Positions 1-10,300 of a stretch of DNA of 48,120 bases are shown here, in pieces. Source of the DNA: Lachnospiraceae bacterium (GTDB taxonomy: Bacteria; Bacillota_A; Clostridia; Lachnospirales; Lachnospiraceae); NCBI GenBank assembly GCA_017634255.1, contig JAGBNT010000058.1:1-48120 (forward strand), in the 5' to 3' direction. Made by a program: the position numbers and the translations under genes. A model generated the notes under the pieces. It saw only the letters and a list, made by a program, of their open reading frames with translations, made no database searches and was not told the origin of the DNA. Positions within the stretch are counted from its first letter, which is position 1, and every line of letters begins with the position of its first letter.

Positions 1-226
1 CTGCTCTTATTCCGACTGTCGCCCAGCCTTTTGTGATTTCCGAAGTATGAGCTCCAAATGACCACGTAATACGCGCCACGCCGTAACGATCCGTCGAGCC
101 GTTCAGGCTGTTAAGAAAGCGGCTGTCGTTTGCCGTTTGCTCCGCGTTGCCGCCCGCCACCTGGTCAAGCTCTTCCTTGTTCAACTTTTTGATTTCAACA
201 TTGTTTTGATTTTCGCGTTCTGACAT
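1..226 (-). CDS. Double-glycine-leader peptide, copy A (3' end cut by window edge)
   Basis: The first 75 codons of a small exported peptide gene are visible; the stop lies outside the window. The ATG at 226 follows a CTCCT-type ribosome site read on the minus strand. The N-terminus is an acidic and lysine-rich leader ending VAGG at residues 23-26, the classic double-glycine site cut by C39-peptidase ABC exporters of bacteriocins and peptide signals. The rest, beginning NAEQTANDSRFLNSLNGSTD, is the presumed mature chain. It is about 76% identical over 75 residues to the complete copy at 388-753. No exporter, immunity protein or modification enzyme lies in the window; these may be beyond the left edge. 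The leader call is firm; the role (bacteriocin or signal) is inference. Confidence 0.75.
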   Translation of the reverse strand, partial: MSERENQNNVEIKKLNKEELDQVAGGNAEQTANDSRFLNSLNGSTDRYGVARITWSFGAHTSEITKGWATVGIRA

Positions 227-338
227 TTTAACTGTCCTCCTGATTTTTTTAATTTTGTTGAACGGTGATCACATTTGTGACTCCCCGTATTATCCAAGGG
301 GTTCTGACTCCTCTTGTCTTTTAATGATTACCTTCTGC

Positions 339-380
339 TTATATATACGTACCGAAAACGACTGTTGGCAGTAATTGGCA
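339..380 (-). promoter_or_regulatory. Probable regulated promoter of peptide copy A
   Basis: Minus-strand TATATATAA at 347-339 serves as a likely -10. No good -35 is seen. Two direct TGCCAA half-sites (plus-strand TTGGCA at 365-370 and 375-380) lie exactly 10 bp apart, one helical turn, where an activator would replace a -35. The same arrangement is repeated 527 bp away for copy B. Binding by a response regulator is inference. Confidence 0.5.
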
Positions 381-387
381 AAAATTT

Positions 388-753
388 TTACCATTTCCAA
401 TCTTTTTCCGTCATATAGTGCCCGGTAACTTCCATTGCGTGCTGACGAGCCTCTTCCTGAGAGATCTCTTTGCCGTCAAGATAATATCTGTTGTTCTTGC
501 CGAAACCGCCGCAAAGCCAACACACTTCTGCTTTTATTCCGACTGACGCCCAGCCTTTTACAATTTCCGCAGAAAGAGCTCCAAATGACCACGACATACG
601 CTCCGGGCCGTAACGGTCCGTCGAGCCGTTCAGGCTGTTAAGAAAGCGGCTGTCATTTGACGTTTCCTGTGCGTTGCCGCCTGCTACTGCTCCAAGTTCT
701 TCCTTGCTCAACTTTTTGATTTCAAGATTGTTTTGATTTTCGCGTTCTGCCAT
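388..753 (-). CDS. Double-glycine-leader peptide, copy B
   Basis: This is a complete 121-residue prepeptide. The ATG at 753 is preceded by AGGAG. The leader (residues 1-26) contains the LSKEELGAVAGG element typical of double-glycine leaders; cleavage after GG would release about 95 residues starting NAQETSNDS. The mature part is aromatic-rich, has a CWLC pair near residues 78-81 followed by GGFG, and ends WKW. There is no hydrophobic signal peptide, so export would depend on a C39-type ABC transporter that is not in the window. The mature chain is longer than most class II bacteriocins (usually 30-60 residues), so a toxin, a signal peptide or another secreted factor are all possible. I do not recognise the mature domain. 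Confidence 0.8.
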   Translation of the reverse strand: MAERENQNNLEIKKLSKEELGAVAGGNAQETSNDSRFLNSLNGSTDRYGPERMSWSFGALSAEIVKGWASVGIKAEVCWLCGGFGKNNRYYLDGKEISQEEARQHAMEVTGHYMTEKDWKW

Positions 754-865
754 TTTAATTGATCTCCTGATTTTTTTAATTTTGTTGAACGGTGATCACA
801 TTTGTAACTCCCCGTATTATCCAAGGGGTTCTGACTCCTCTTGTCTTTTAATGATTACCTTCTGC

Positions 866-907
866 TTATATATACGTAACGAAAACGACAGTTGGCAGTA
901 ATTGGCA
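866..907 (-). promoter_or_regulatory. Probable regulated promoter of peptide copy B
   Basis: This is the 527-bp-offset counterpart of the promoter at 339-380. The TATATATAA -10-like box is at 874-866 and the two TTGGCA half-sites (plus strand) are at 892-897 and 902-907. The transcribed leader between promoter and ATG contains a CCCC/GGGG hairpin that is identical in both copies. Confidence 0.5.
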
Positions 908-945
908 AATTTTTTTTTTTAAAATTTCAAAATTTTCATAGCTCC

Positions 946-1224
946 CTATTTCTTCCCCTTTTTCCTCTCCTGTTCCTTCCTCAGCTTCACCTGCCTTTCC
1001 TGCTCCTTTTCTTCCTTCTCCTGCTCAGTCGAGATCTTTTCTCCAAAATCAAGTGCCGCTTTCTGACTGTCACGATCCGCCAGCGACCCCTCTTTAAGCA
1101 GCTCTTCATAAACATTCTGGTTTGTATATACCCCGTCCATACGTATCCCTTTCTTAAGCATATAAGCGGACACGTACTTAAAGAAGGTGGAGACTATAAA
1201 TCTTGTCCTGCCATCGGAAAACAT
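946..1224 (-). CDS. Small charged hypothetical protein
   Basis: A 92-residue reading frame starts 28 nt after the stop of the uracil permease. The ribosome site is weak (AAAGG about 11 nt before the ATG). The N-terminal 45 residues look like folded protein (GRTRFIVSTFFK). The C-terminal 30 residues are almost only Glu, Lys, Gln and Arg and would form a charged helix or coiled coil. There is no signal peptide or membrane segment. I recognise no family. It could be a real distal gene of the permease transcript or a chance frame. Confidence 0.4.
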   Translation of the reverse strand: MFSDGRTRFIVSTFFKYVSAYMLKKGIRMDGVYTNQNVYEELLKEGSLADRDSQKAALDFGEKISTEQEKEEKEQERQVKLRKEQERKKGKK

Positions 1225-1252
1225 GGTTCTGGCTGCCTTTAAGACCGTAAGC

Positions 1253-2635
1253 TTATCCCTGGTAACGCGACCGGGACATCAGCAGATTTGTAAGTATTCC
1301 AAGGACGAGGGCTGAGGCGACCTCGGTTATTGTGACTGCCCCGAAGTTTAAGCTCAGCTGCCCTGCCCCGGTTATCAGGATCACAGAAATCACAAAGATA
1401 TTCCTGTTTTCGTTCAGGTCGATATTCTGTATCATTCTAAGCCCAGAGGCCGTGATAAAGCCATATGCCGCCACGCAGATACCTCCCATTACGCAGGATG
1501 GCATAGAGCTTATGAAGGCCATAAAGGGTGTAAAAAATGCGAAGCCGATACAGCCTAAGGATGCCGCCAGCGTAGTTATGGTGGAGGCGTTTCCCGTCAG
1601 TGCCACACAGGCTATCGCCTCTCCGTAGGTCGTATTCGGACACCCTCCGAAAAAAGCACCCACAATGGAGCCGAGCCCGTCTCCGAGCAGGGTTCTCTCC
1701 ATCCCGGGATCTTTCAGCAGATCTTTTCCAATTATTGAGGAGAGATTTTTATGATCTCCGATATGCTCCGCAAGGGCTGCAAGGGCTACCGGTATATATG
1801 CGGTAAGGATCGTTATAACATACGAAACGGAAAGCTCACTTACTCCGTCGATGGCTTTTATGAAAACAAAATCGGGCACACTGATAAAGGAAGCTAATGA
1901 AATTTTTCCATCCGGGAACATCGTACGGGAAAAGATCTCAAAATCGACGATCTTTAAGGCATCAATACTTAAAACGTTACCTGCAACAGTAAATAGGGCG
2001 GCGACAGCATAGCCCGCGACCATCCCCATCAGAAAGGGGATGAGCTTAAGGATATTATTTCCGTAGACCGAGCTTATGATCGTAACCGCAAGCGTAACAA
2101 GAGCGCAAATTATCGTGACATACTCCGACGCCACGGGCACGCCCGCGCCGGTATCCAGGATCTTCATCACATTTCCCGTTCTCATATTGCTTACCGCATT
2201 GCCGGCGAGGGAAAGCCCGATTATCGCAATGCTGGGTCCGATGACCACGGGCGGCATAAGCCTTTCTATCCAGTCAACTCCCACCTTCTTTACTACAATG
2301 GCAAGAACGACATACACCAGACCCGCGGCTGTGGCGCCGATAATGAGACCGAGCATTCCGAGCCCCACCGAAACTCCTCCTGCAAACGCCGCCAGCATGC
2401 AGCCGAGGAAGGTGAAGGACGAGCCCAGGAACATCGGGCTTTTAAGACCTGTCAGCAGCAGATAAAGAAAGGTTCCCGCCCCTGCCCCGAACATCGCCGC
2501 TGCAGGCGATACCCCATGGCCGACCAACATCGGCAGCGCGGTCGTCGCGGTCAGAATGGCCATCATCTGCTGCAAAGCCAGGGATATGAGCCTCGGGAAA
2601 GGCGGTCTGTCAGATATTCCGTAATTTAATTTCAT
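1253..2635 (-). CDS. uraA: Uracil/xanthine permease, NCS2 family (uracil type)
   Basis: A 460-residue polytopic membrane protein of the nucleobase:cation symporter-2 family, predicted to import uracil with protons. The family signature is at about residues 290-345: ALAEHIGDHKNL carries the substrate-site glutamate, and GGCPNTTYGEAI carries the second conserved glutamate. The TTYGE form is typical of UraA/PyrP uracil carriers rather than xanthine carriers. The hydrophobic pattern fits about 14 membrane segments and the length is normal (430-460). The ATG follows GAGG at about 10 nt. The gene is separated from the upstream MATE gene by a terminator, so it probably has its own promoter in the A/T-rich DNA at 2640-2710. 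I see no obvious PyrR attenuator in the leader. Uracil specificity is inferred from motifs only. Confidence 0.85.
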   Translation of the reverse strand: MKLNYGISDRPPFPRLISLALQQMMAILTATTALPMLVGHGVSPAAAMFGAGAGTFLYLLLTGLKSPMFLGSSFTFLGCMLAAFAGGVSVGLGMLGLIIGATAAGLVYVVLAIVVKKVGVDWIERLMPPVVIGPSIAIIGLSLAGNAVSNMRTGNVMKILDTGAGVPVASEYVTIICALVTLAVTIISSVYGNNILKLIPFLMGMVAGYAVAALFTVAGNVLSIDALKIVDFEIFSRTMFPDGKISLASFISVPDFVFIKAIDGVSELSVSYVITILTAYIPVALAALAEHIGDHKNLSSIIGKDLLKDPGMERTLLGDGLGSIVGAFFGGCPNTTYGEAIACVALTGNASTITTLAASLGCIGFAFFTPFMAFISSMPSCVMGGICVAAYGFITASGLRMIQNIDLNENRNIFVISVILITGAGQLSLNFGAVTITEVASALVLGILTNLLMSRSRYQG

Positions 2636-2710
2636 AAGCTTTAAACCTCGGGAGAAATAATAGTTTTATTTTACATTATTTTAGCATATATATACATATT
2701 ATCTTTACGT

Positions 2711-2742
2711 AAAAAAGGGCAGCGTTAAAAAAGCAGCTGCCC
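2711..2742 (-). terminator. Intrinsic terminator after the MATE gene
   Basis: Read on the minus strand, GGGCAGC (742-736) pairs with GCTGCCC (723-717) across an A/T-rich loop and is followed by six Ts. It lies 13 nt past the MATE stop. Confidence 0.85.
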
Positions 2743-2754
2743 GCCGTTTTTACC

Positions 2755-4089
2755 TCAGTAGTGATACTTTTTTCGAAGAGCGACCATAAAGATGCCGCCG
2801 GTCACAGCTGCCATCAGCTCAGCGAAAACTACAGAACACCATATGCCGTCCACTCCAAGCAGCAACGGCAGAATTAGCACAGCCCCGAGCTCGAAAATAA
2901 AAGTCCTTAAGAAAGATATCAGCGCTGATATCTGCCCGTTGTTCAGAGCGGTAAAGAAAGCTGAACTGAAAATAGCAATTCCCGCAAAAAGGTATCCGAT
3001 GGAAAATATCCTGAACGCATGTACAGCCCCCTGTACCAGCTGCCCCTCATCCTTAAGGAACAAAGTGGAAAACGGAAGAGCCAGTGTTTCAGACAGGATG
3101 AACATCATGGCGGACGTAAGAGCGATGATCACAAGACTCCTTTTTCGCAGGTTCTTAAGCTCCTCATGATCCTGTGCACCGTAATGATAACTGAACACGG
3201 AGCCCACTCCGTTGGAATACCCGACAAAAATAGCGCAGAAGATAAGGCTGAAATACATTAACAGACCGTAAATTACAACTCCATCCTCACCTGCGTACTT
3301 AAGCAGCTGTACATTGTAGACGATCCCAACGAGGGACGTTGCGGCCTCCGCCATAAATTCCGAAGAACCGTTTGTACAGCATTTGATCAGTGCCCTGCCG
3401 TCCCAAACAGGCTTTACCAGCTTAAGCAGGCTGTCATTTTTTCGACCGAAATAAATAAGCGGAAACGCACCTCCCACAACCTGGGTCATGGCGGAGGCTG
3501 CCGCAGCCCCTGCAAGCCCCCACTTAAAGACGATGATAAAGATCGCATCCAACAGAACATTGCTCAGTCCCGCACATACCGTGACCGCAAGACCCAGCCC
3601 TGGCTTTTCGGCAGTAACAAAGAAAAGCTGGAACTCATATACCAATATCCACAGTGGAAGCGACAGAATAAATATCCGTCCATACAATACAGTGTTTTCA
3701 AGGAGCCTTCCCTCGGCACCGAGCAAGACTGTGATCTGGGGCATGAATATAAATCCCCCTATCGTCATCAAAACGCCAAGGATCGAGGAAGTCAGCACGA
3801 TCATGGAAAAAAGGCTGTTCGCCTTCTCCCTGTTCTTCTCCCCAAGAGTCTTTGCGATAAGTGCGCTGCCGCCCACGCCGAACATATAACCGATGGTTCC
3901 CATGATATTAAGTACCGGCAGGATCAGGTTTACAGCCGCAAATTCCGTCTTTCCCACAAAATCAGCAACAAAATATCCGTCCACAATGATATAGAGTGAT
4001 GCGAATACATTCATCACAATAGACGGAAGCGTAAATCGCAGGAGTTTCCCGTATGTAAAATGCTCGGACAGATGGATCCGTGATCTCAT
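2755..4089 (-). CDS. MATE-family efflux transporter
   Basis: A 444-residue multidrug and toxin extrusion type antiporter in the cytoplasmic membrane, expected to have 12 helices in two homologous halves. The start MRSRIHLSEHFTYGKLLRFTLPS and the PxxxxNxxxxxY-type first helix (LPSIVMNVFASLYIIVDG) are characteristic, as is MFGVGGSALIAKTLG near residue 70. A matching half begins near residue 235. The length is normal. It is probably Na+ or H+ coupled. The substrate cannot be read from sequence; in Clostridia such genes export cationic drugs or metabolites. AAGG lies 4 nt before the ATG. It forms a single-gene unit, with terminators on both sides. Confidence 0.85.
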   Translation of the reverse strand: MRSRIHLSEHFTYGKLLRFTLPSIVMNVFASLYIIVDGYFVADFVGKTEFAAVNLILPVLNIMGTIGYMFGVGGSALIAKTLGEKNREKANSLFSMIVLTSSILGVLMTIGGFIFMPQITVLLGAEGRLLENTVLYGRIFILSLPLWILVYEFQLFFVTAEKPGLGLAVTVCAGLSNVLLDAIFIIVFKWGLAGAAAASAMTQVVGGAFPLIYFGRKNDSLLKLVKPVWDGRALIKCCTNGSSEFMAEAATSLVGIVYNVQLLKYAGEDGVVIYGLLMYFSLIFCAIFVGYSNGVGSVFSYHYGAQDHEELKNLRKRSLVIIALTSAMMFILSETLALPFSTLFLKDEGQLVQGAVHAFRIFSIGYLFAGIAIFSSAFFTALNNGQISALISFLRTFIFELGAVLILPLLLGVDGIWCSVVFAELMAAVTGGIFMVALRKKYHY

Positions 4090-4144
4090 ATTGCCTTAAG
4101 CTCCTGTTCTTCCCTTCTATCTGGCGTTTATTATAAATTGTACC

Positions 4145-4173
4145 AAAAAAAGGGATTGCAGTGAAGCAATCCC
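4145..4173 (-). terminator. Intrinsic terminator of pyrG
   Basis: On the minus strand GGGATTGC (4173-4166) and GCAATCCC (4159-4152) form an 8-bp stem with a 6-nt loop followed by seven Ts. It lies 30 nt beyond the pyrG stop. Confidence 0.9.
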
Positions 4174-4202
4174 CATATCAATATTCTCACTCTATTCTTA
4201 TT

Positions 4203-5813
<1,611 letters not shown>

Positions 5814-5910
5814 CTATGAATATCCTCGCATTAAGTACAGCTTGAAAACGGTGCCATATGCGTTAAGCGTTTCCCTAAGCTTCATTTAAAATATGCTCAT
5901 ATCATTTTTT

Positions 5911-7395
5911 CTACAAATTTGTATATCCCATGAGAGCGCAGTCCACCTCCGCTGCTGCAGCCCTGCCCTCCGCAATGGCTCTGACTACGAGAGACTGCCC
6001 GATATGGACATCCCCCGCCGCATATACCTTACTTTTAGAGGAAGCGTGCTTCCCGGGCTCAGTCTTAATATTGGTGCGCTGATCGACCTCCACCCCGAAA
6101 TCATCCGTGACATATTTCTCGCTGCCAAGGAACCCCGCCGCAATAAGTACGAGCTGGGCGGGACACCGGCGCTCGCTCCCCTCCACCGGAACCATGTTCA
6201 TCCGCCCGGTGGCGGCATCCTTAACGGATCTTAAGGACACAAGCTCCGCCTCTTTAAGCTTCCCCTGCTTATCCTTGATAAATTCCTTAACCGTGGTCTG
6301 GTAAATTCTTGGGTCATGACCGAACTTCCATATAGCCTCCTCCTGTCCGTAGTCCACCTTAATTATCCTCGGCCACTCCGGCCAGGGATTGGTTTTTAGT
6401 CTCTGCTCCGGCGGCTTCGCCATCATCTCAAGCTGGGTCACGCTCCTGGCTCCGAGCCGTATGCAGGTTCCCACACAGTCATTTCCCGTATCTCCCCCTC
6501 CGATTATCACAACATCCTTATCCTTTGCCAGCTCATAGGGCACGGTCTTAAAATCGCTGTCTAAGAGCCTCTTAGTCACCTCTGAAAGAAAATCCACGGC
6601 GAAAAAGATGCCCTGGGCCTCTCTCCCCGGAGCAGCTATATCTCTGGGCTTAGAAGCTCCGCAGCATAAAATTATGCTGTCAAATTCCTTTTCGAGCTCC
6701 TTTGCCGCAATATCCCTGCCTACGTCAGTATTGACCTCAAACCTTACCCCTGCCTCCTCCATCAGCCTTACCCGCCTGTCGATAAGGTCTTTTTCCAGCT
6801 TCATATTCGGGATGCCGTATCTTAAGAGTCCCCCCGCTCTGTCACTCCTTTCAAAAACTGTGACCTCATGACCTCTGCGGTTTAAAAGCTGCGCCGCCGC
6901 AAGTCCTGACGGTCCGCTGCCTACCACTGCTATCCTCTTTCCCGTCCTCACCTCCGGTCTCTCCTCCTTTACAAGGCCGTGCTCAAAGGCATATTCGATA
7001 ACAGCCTTCTCGTTTTCCTTAGTAGAAACCGGAGCATCGTGTACCCCGCAGGTGCATGCCGCTTCGCAGAGAGCCGGACATACCCTGCTGGTAAATTCCG
7101 GGAAACTGTGAGTCATGGACAGCCTTTTATATGCCTCCTTAAGCTTTCCCCTGTATACAAGGTCATTTATCTCCGGGACGAGATTGTGGAGCGGACAGCC
7201 GGACATCATCCCGCTTATCATCACTCCCGCCTGGCAAAACGGCACTCCGCAGTCCATGCATCTTCCTGCCTGGGCGCGCTGGGCCTGCTCTTCCAGCCTT
7301 TCATGAAACTCCTTAAAGTCCTTTACCCTCTCTTCCTCTGCTCTTACCCTGCCGTCCTCTCTAGCATACTCCAAAAATCCGCTTATCTTCCCCAT
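5911..7395 (-). CDS. gltD: Glutamate synthase, small (beta) subunit
   Basis: The NADPH-oxidising subunit of glutamate synthase (494 residues). It passes electrons from NAD(P)H through FAD and Fe-S clusters to the large subunit. The N-terminal Fe-S region has CMDCGVPFC at residues 46-54 and further cysteines in VCPALCEAACTCG near 105-117. The FAD site is VVGSGPSGLAAA near 157. The NADPH site is IIGGGDTGNDC near 300. Its ATG overlaps the gltB stop by one base (TAATG), so translation is coupled. Length and motifs are intact and the cofactor preference (NADPH or NADH) cannot be fixed. Confidence 0.97.
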   Translation of the reverse strand: MGKISGFLEYAREDGRVRAEEERVKDFKEFHERLEEQAQRAQAGRCMDCGVPFCQAGVMISGMMSGCPLHNLVPEINDLVYRGKLKEAYKRLSMTHSFPEFTSRVCPALCEAACTCGVHDAPVSTKENEKAVIEYAFEHGLVKEERPEVRTGKRIAVVGSGPSGLAAAQLLNRRGHEVTVFERSDRAGGLLRYGIPNMKLEKDLIDRRVRLMEEAGVRFEVNTDVGRDIAAKELEKEFDSIILCCGASKPRDIAAPGREAQGIFFAVDFLSEVTKRLLDSDFKTVPYELAKDKDVVIIGGGDTGNDCVGTCIRLGARSVTQLEMMAKPPEQRLKTNPWPEWPRIIKVDYGQEEAIWKFGHDPRIYQTTVKEFIKDKQGKLKEAELVSLRSVKDAATGRMNMVPVEGSERRCPAQLVLIAAGFLGSEKYVTDDFGVEVDQRTNIKTEPGKHASSKSKVYAAGDVHIGQSLVVRAIAEGRAAAAEVDCALMGYTNL

Positions 7396-10300
7396 TATCC
7401 TTCACCTCCCGTAAAGGCTCTGAATGCCTCGATCTTTGCACTCTCTCTGTCCGCCCCAGCCTCCATCTCCCGGGCTATCAGCTTCCTTATCTCCTTATAA
7501 TCCACGGGGATGATCTTTTTAAAATGAGGTATATACTCCTCGAAGCGTGAAAGTATCAGCCCTGCCTTCTTAGATTGCGTAGTCCCGGCATGGGCGGCTA
7601 TCAGCTTCTTTAATTCCGCTATGTCCTCCTTATGCTCCGGCACCTCCATACTGACAAGCTGCTTATTTAAATTCTTATAAAGGGTATTGTCCTCATCCAG
7701 CACATATGCCACTCCTCCGCTCATTCCCGCGGCAAAATTCTTCCCTACGCTTCCTAAAATCACAACGGTCCCGCCAGTCATATACTCGCAGCCATGCTCC
7801 CCCACACCCTCTACGACAGCTGTGGCTCCGGAATTTCTTACAGCGAACCTCTCTCCTGCCCGACCTGCTATATATGCCTGTCCCGAGGTGGCTCCGTACA
7901 AAGCCACGTTGCCGGCGATTATATTTTCCTCGGGATCATATTTTGCTGCCCTGGGCGCCGCAACTATGAGCTTTCCGCCGGACAGTCCCTTCCCGAGATA
8001 GTCGTTGCAGTCTCCCGTAAGCTTTAAGGTAAGACCCGCGGGAATAAAGGCTCCAAAGCTCTGTCCTCCCGAGCCCCTGCAGTTTACCGTTATAGTGTCC
8101 TCCCCAAGGCCTGCGGGAGAGTTCCGGGTAATCTCCGCCCCTAAAAGGGTCCCGAAGGTCCTGTCTGTGCTCTTGACCTGAACCTCCACCGCTGCCTTAT
8201 TGCCGGTCTTTATCGCCCTTATGACCTTTCCGTTATTGATAAGCTCCTTTTCATCCCTCGTATCCTTTAGCCTGAAATCATAGAGGTCCTTTTCACCATC
8301 TATCGAAGCGCTATCCTCCATATTAAAGAGTATCCTGGAAAGGTCTATCTTATCCTGCGATGCGCTAAGCCCCTCCCTTTTTCTTAAAAGGTCGCTCCTT
8401 CCCACCAGCTCCCTAACCGTCCTGATGCCGAGGAGTGCCATTATCTCTCGGAGCTCACGGGCTATAAAGAGCATGAAATTTTCAACGTATTCCGGCTTTC
8501 CGGCAAAGCGCTTCCTGAGCTCGGGATTTTGCGTCGCCACTCCCATGGGGCAGGTATCGGACTGGCACTGCCTCATCATTACGCAGCCCAGGGTTATGAG
8601 CGGTGCGGTGGCAAAGCCGAACTCCTCCGCCCCTAGCATTGCGGCAATTGCAACATCCCTTCCCGTCATAAGCTTTCCGTCCGTCTCGATGACCACGCGG
8701 TTTCTTAAGCCGTTGGCAAGAAGGGTCTGGTGGGTCTCCGCGAGTCCCAGCTCCCAGGGCAGACCCGCATTGTGTATCGAGGATAAGGGAGCAGCCCCGG
8801 TACCGCCGTCATAGCCGGAGATCAGCACCACCGCGGCACCTGCCTTTGCCACTCCCGCCGCTACGGTTCCAACTCCCGCCTCCGATACGAGCTTTACCGA
8901 TATCCTTGCGTTCTTATTGGCGCATTTAAGGTCGTATATGAGCTGCGCGAGATCCTCTATGGAATAGATGTCATGGTGGGGCGGCGGCGAGATAAGGCTC
9001 ACGCCAGGGGTGGAGTGCCTGGTCTTTGCTATCCACGGATAGACCTTTTTCCCCGGAAGATGTCCTCCCTCTCCGGGCTTGGCTCCCTGAGCCATCTTTA
9101 TCTGTATCTCCGTCGCACTGACTAAGTACCGGCTTGTAACGCCGAATCTTCCGCTCGCAACCTGCTTTATGGCGGAATTTCTGTCATTTTCCGAGCCTGC
9201 AGAGCCCATCCTCTCCTCGCTCTCTCCGCCTTCTCCGCTGTTGCTCTTTCCGTGAAGGCGGTTCATCGCTATCGCAAGGGTCTGGTGCGCCTCCTCCGAA
9301 ATGGAGCCGTAGGACATGGCTCCGGTCTTAAATCTCTTTACTATGGACTCTTCACTTTCTACCTCGTCCAGCGGAATACCCTTTTTAGGATATCTTATCT
9401 CAAGGAGGCTCCTTAGACTCCCGCTCGTCTCAGAATCCGCCATGCTGCTGTATTCCCTGAATTTTTCGTAGCTTCCCTCCCTCGTTGAAAGCTGGAGCAT
9501 ATGGATAGTCCTGGGATTATATCTGTGCTTCTCTCCCTGGCTCCTCTCCTTATGCCTCCCCAGAGCCGTAAGCTCGAGATCCACCTTAAGCCCGAGGGGA
9601 TCAAAGGCTCTGCTGTGCTGCTTATAAACCGCCTCTCCTATATCCTCAAGGGTAATGCCTCCCACCCGGCTGACCGTGCCGGTAAAATATTCGTTAATGA
9701 CCTCCTCCGAGATGCCTATTGCTTCGAATATCTTGCTTCCCTGATAGGACTGGAGCGTGGATATACCCATCTTCGATGCTATCTTTACTATGCCGAAAAG
9801 TATTGCGTTGTCGTAATCCTCAACTGCGGCATAGTAGTCCTTATCGAGCACTCCCTCATCTATCAGCTGTGAGATCGTGGCATGTGCCAGATACGGATTT
9901 ACCGCAGAGGCGCCATACCCCAAAAGCGTCGCAAAATGATGTACCTCTCTGGGCTCGCCTGACTCTACTATCAAGGACATCGCAGTGCATTTCCTCGTAT
10001 CCACCAGGTGCTTATGGACGGCAGCCACCGCAAGTAGCGAGGGCAGCGCCACATGGTTTTCATCCACTCCCCTGTCGGAGAGTATCAGTATATTAGCCCC
10101 CTCCCTGTAAGCCTTATCCACCTTTACGAAAAGGAGCTTCAGCACCCTTTCTATCGGAGTGCTCTTGTAAAACAGGATAGAGACCTCGGCGACCTTAAAG
10201 CCCTCCTTGTCCATATGGCGTATCTTTAAAAGGTCCAGGTCCGTGAGTATTGGATTGTTTATCTTTAGCACCTGGCAGTTTTCCGGTCTCTCCTCCAAAA

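Larger units (their letters stand above)
1..907. repeat. Tandem duplication, 527-bp period
   Basis: Bases 1-380 align with 528-907 at a constant offset of 527 with no net indel. By eye the coding part (1-226) differs at about 30 positions, whereas the upstream leader and promoter (227-380) differ at 6. The unit is one gene with its own promoter. Confidence 0.9.

Noticed and set aside
5814..5910. Terminator between gltD and pyrG
   Set aside because: Only short imperfect pairings are seen and there is no T-tract; co-transcription is left open.
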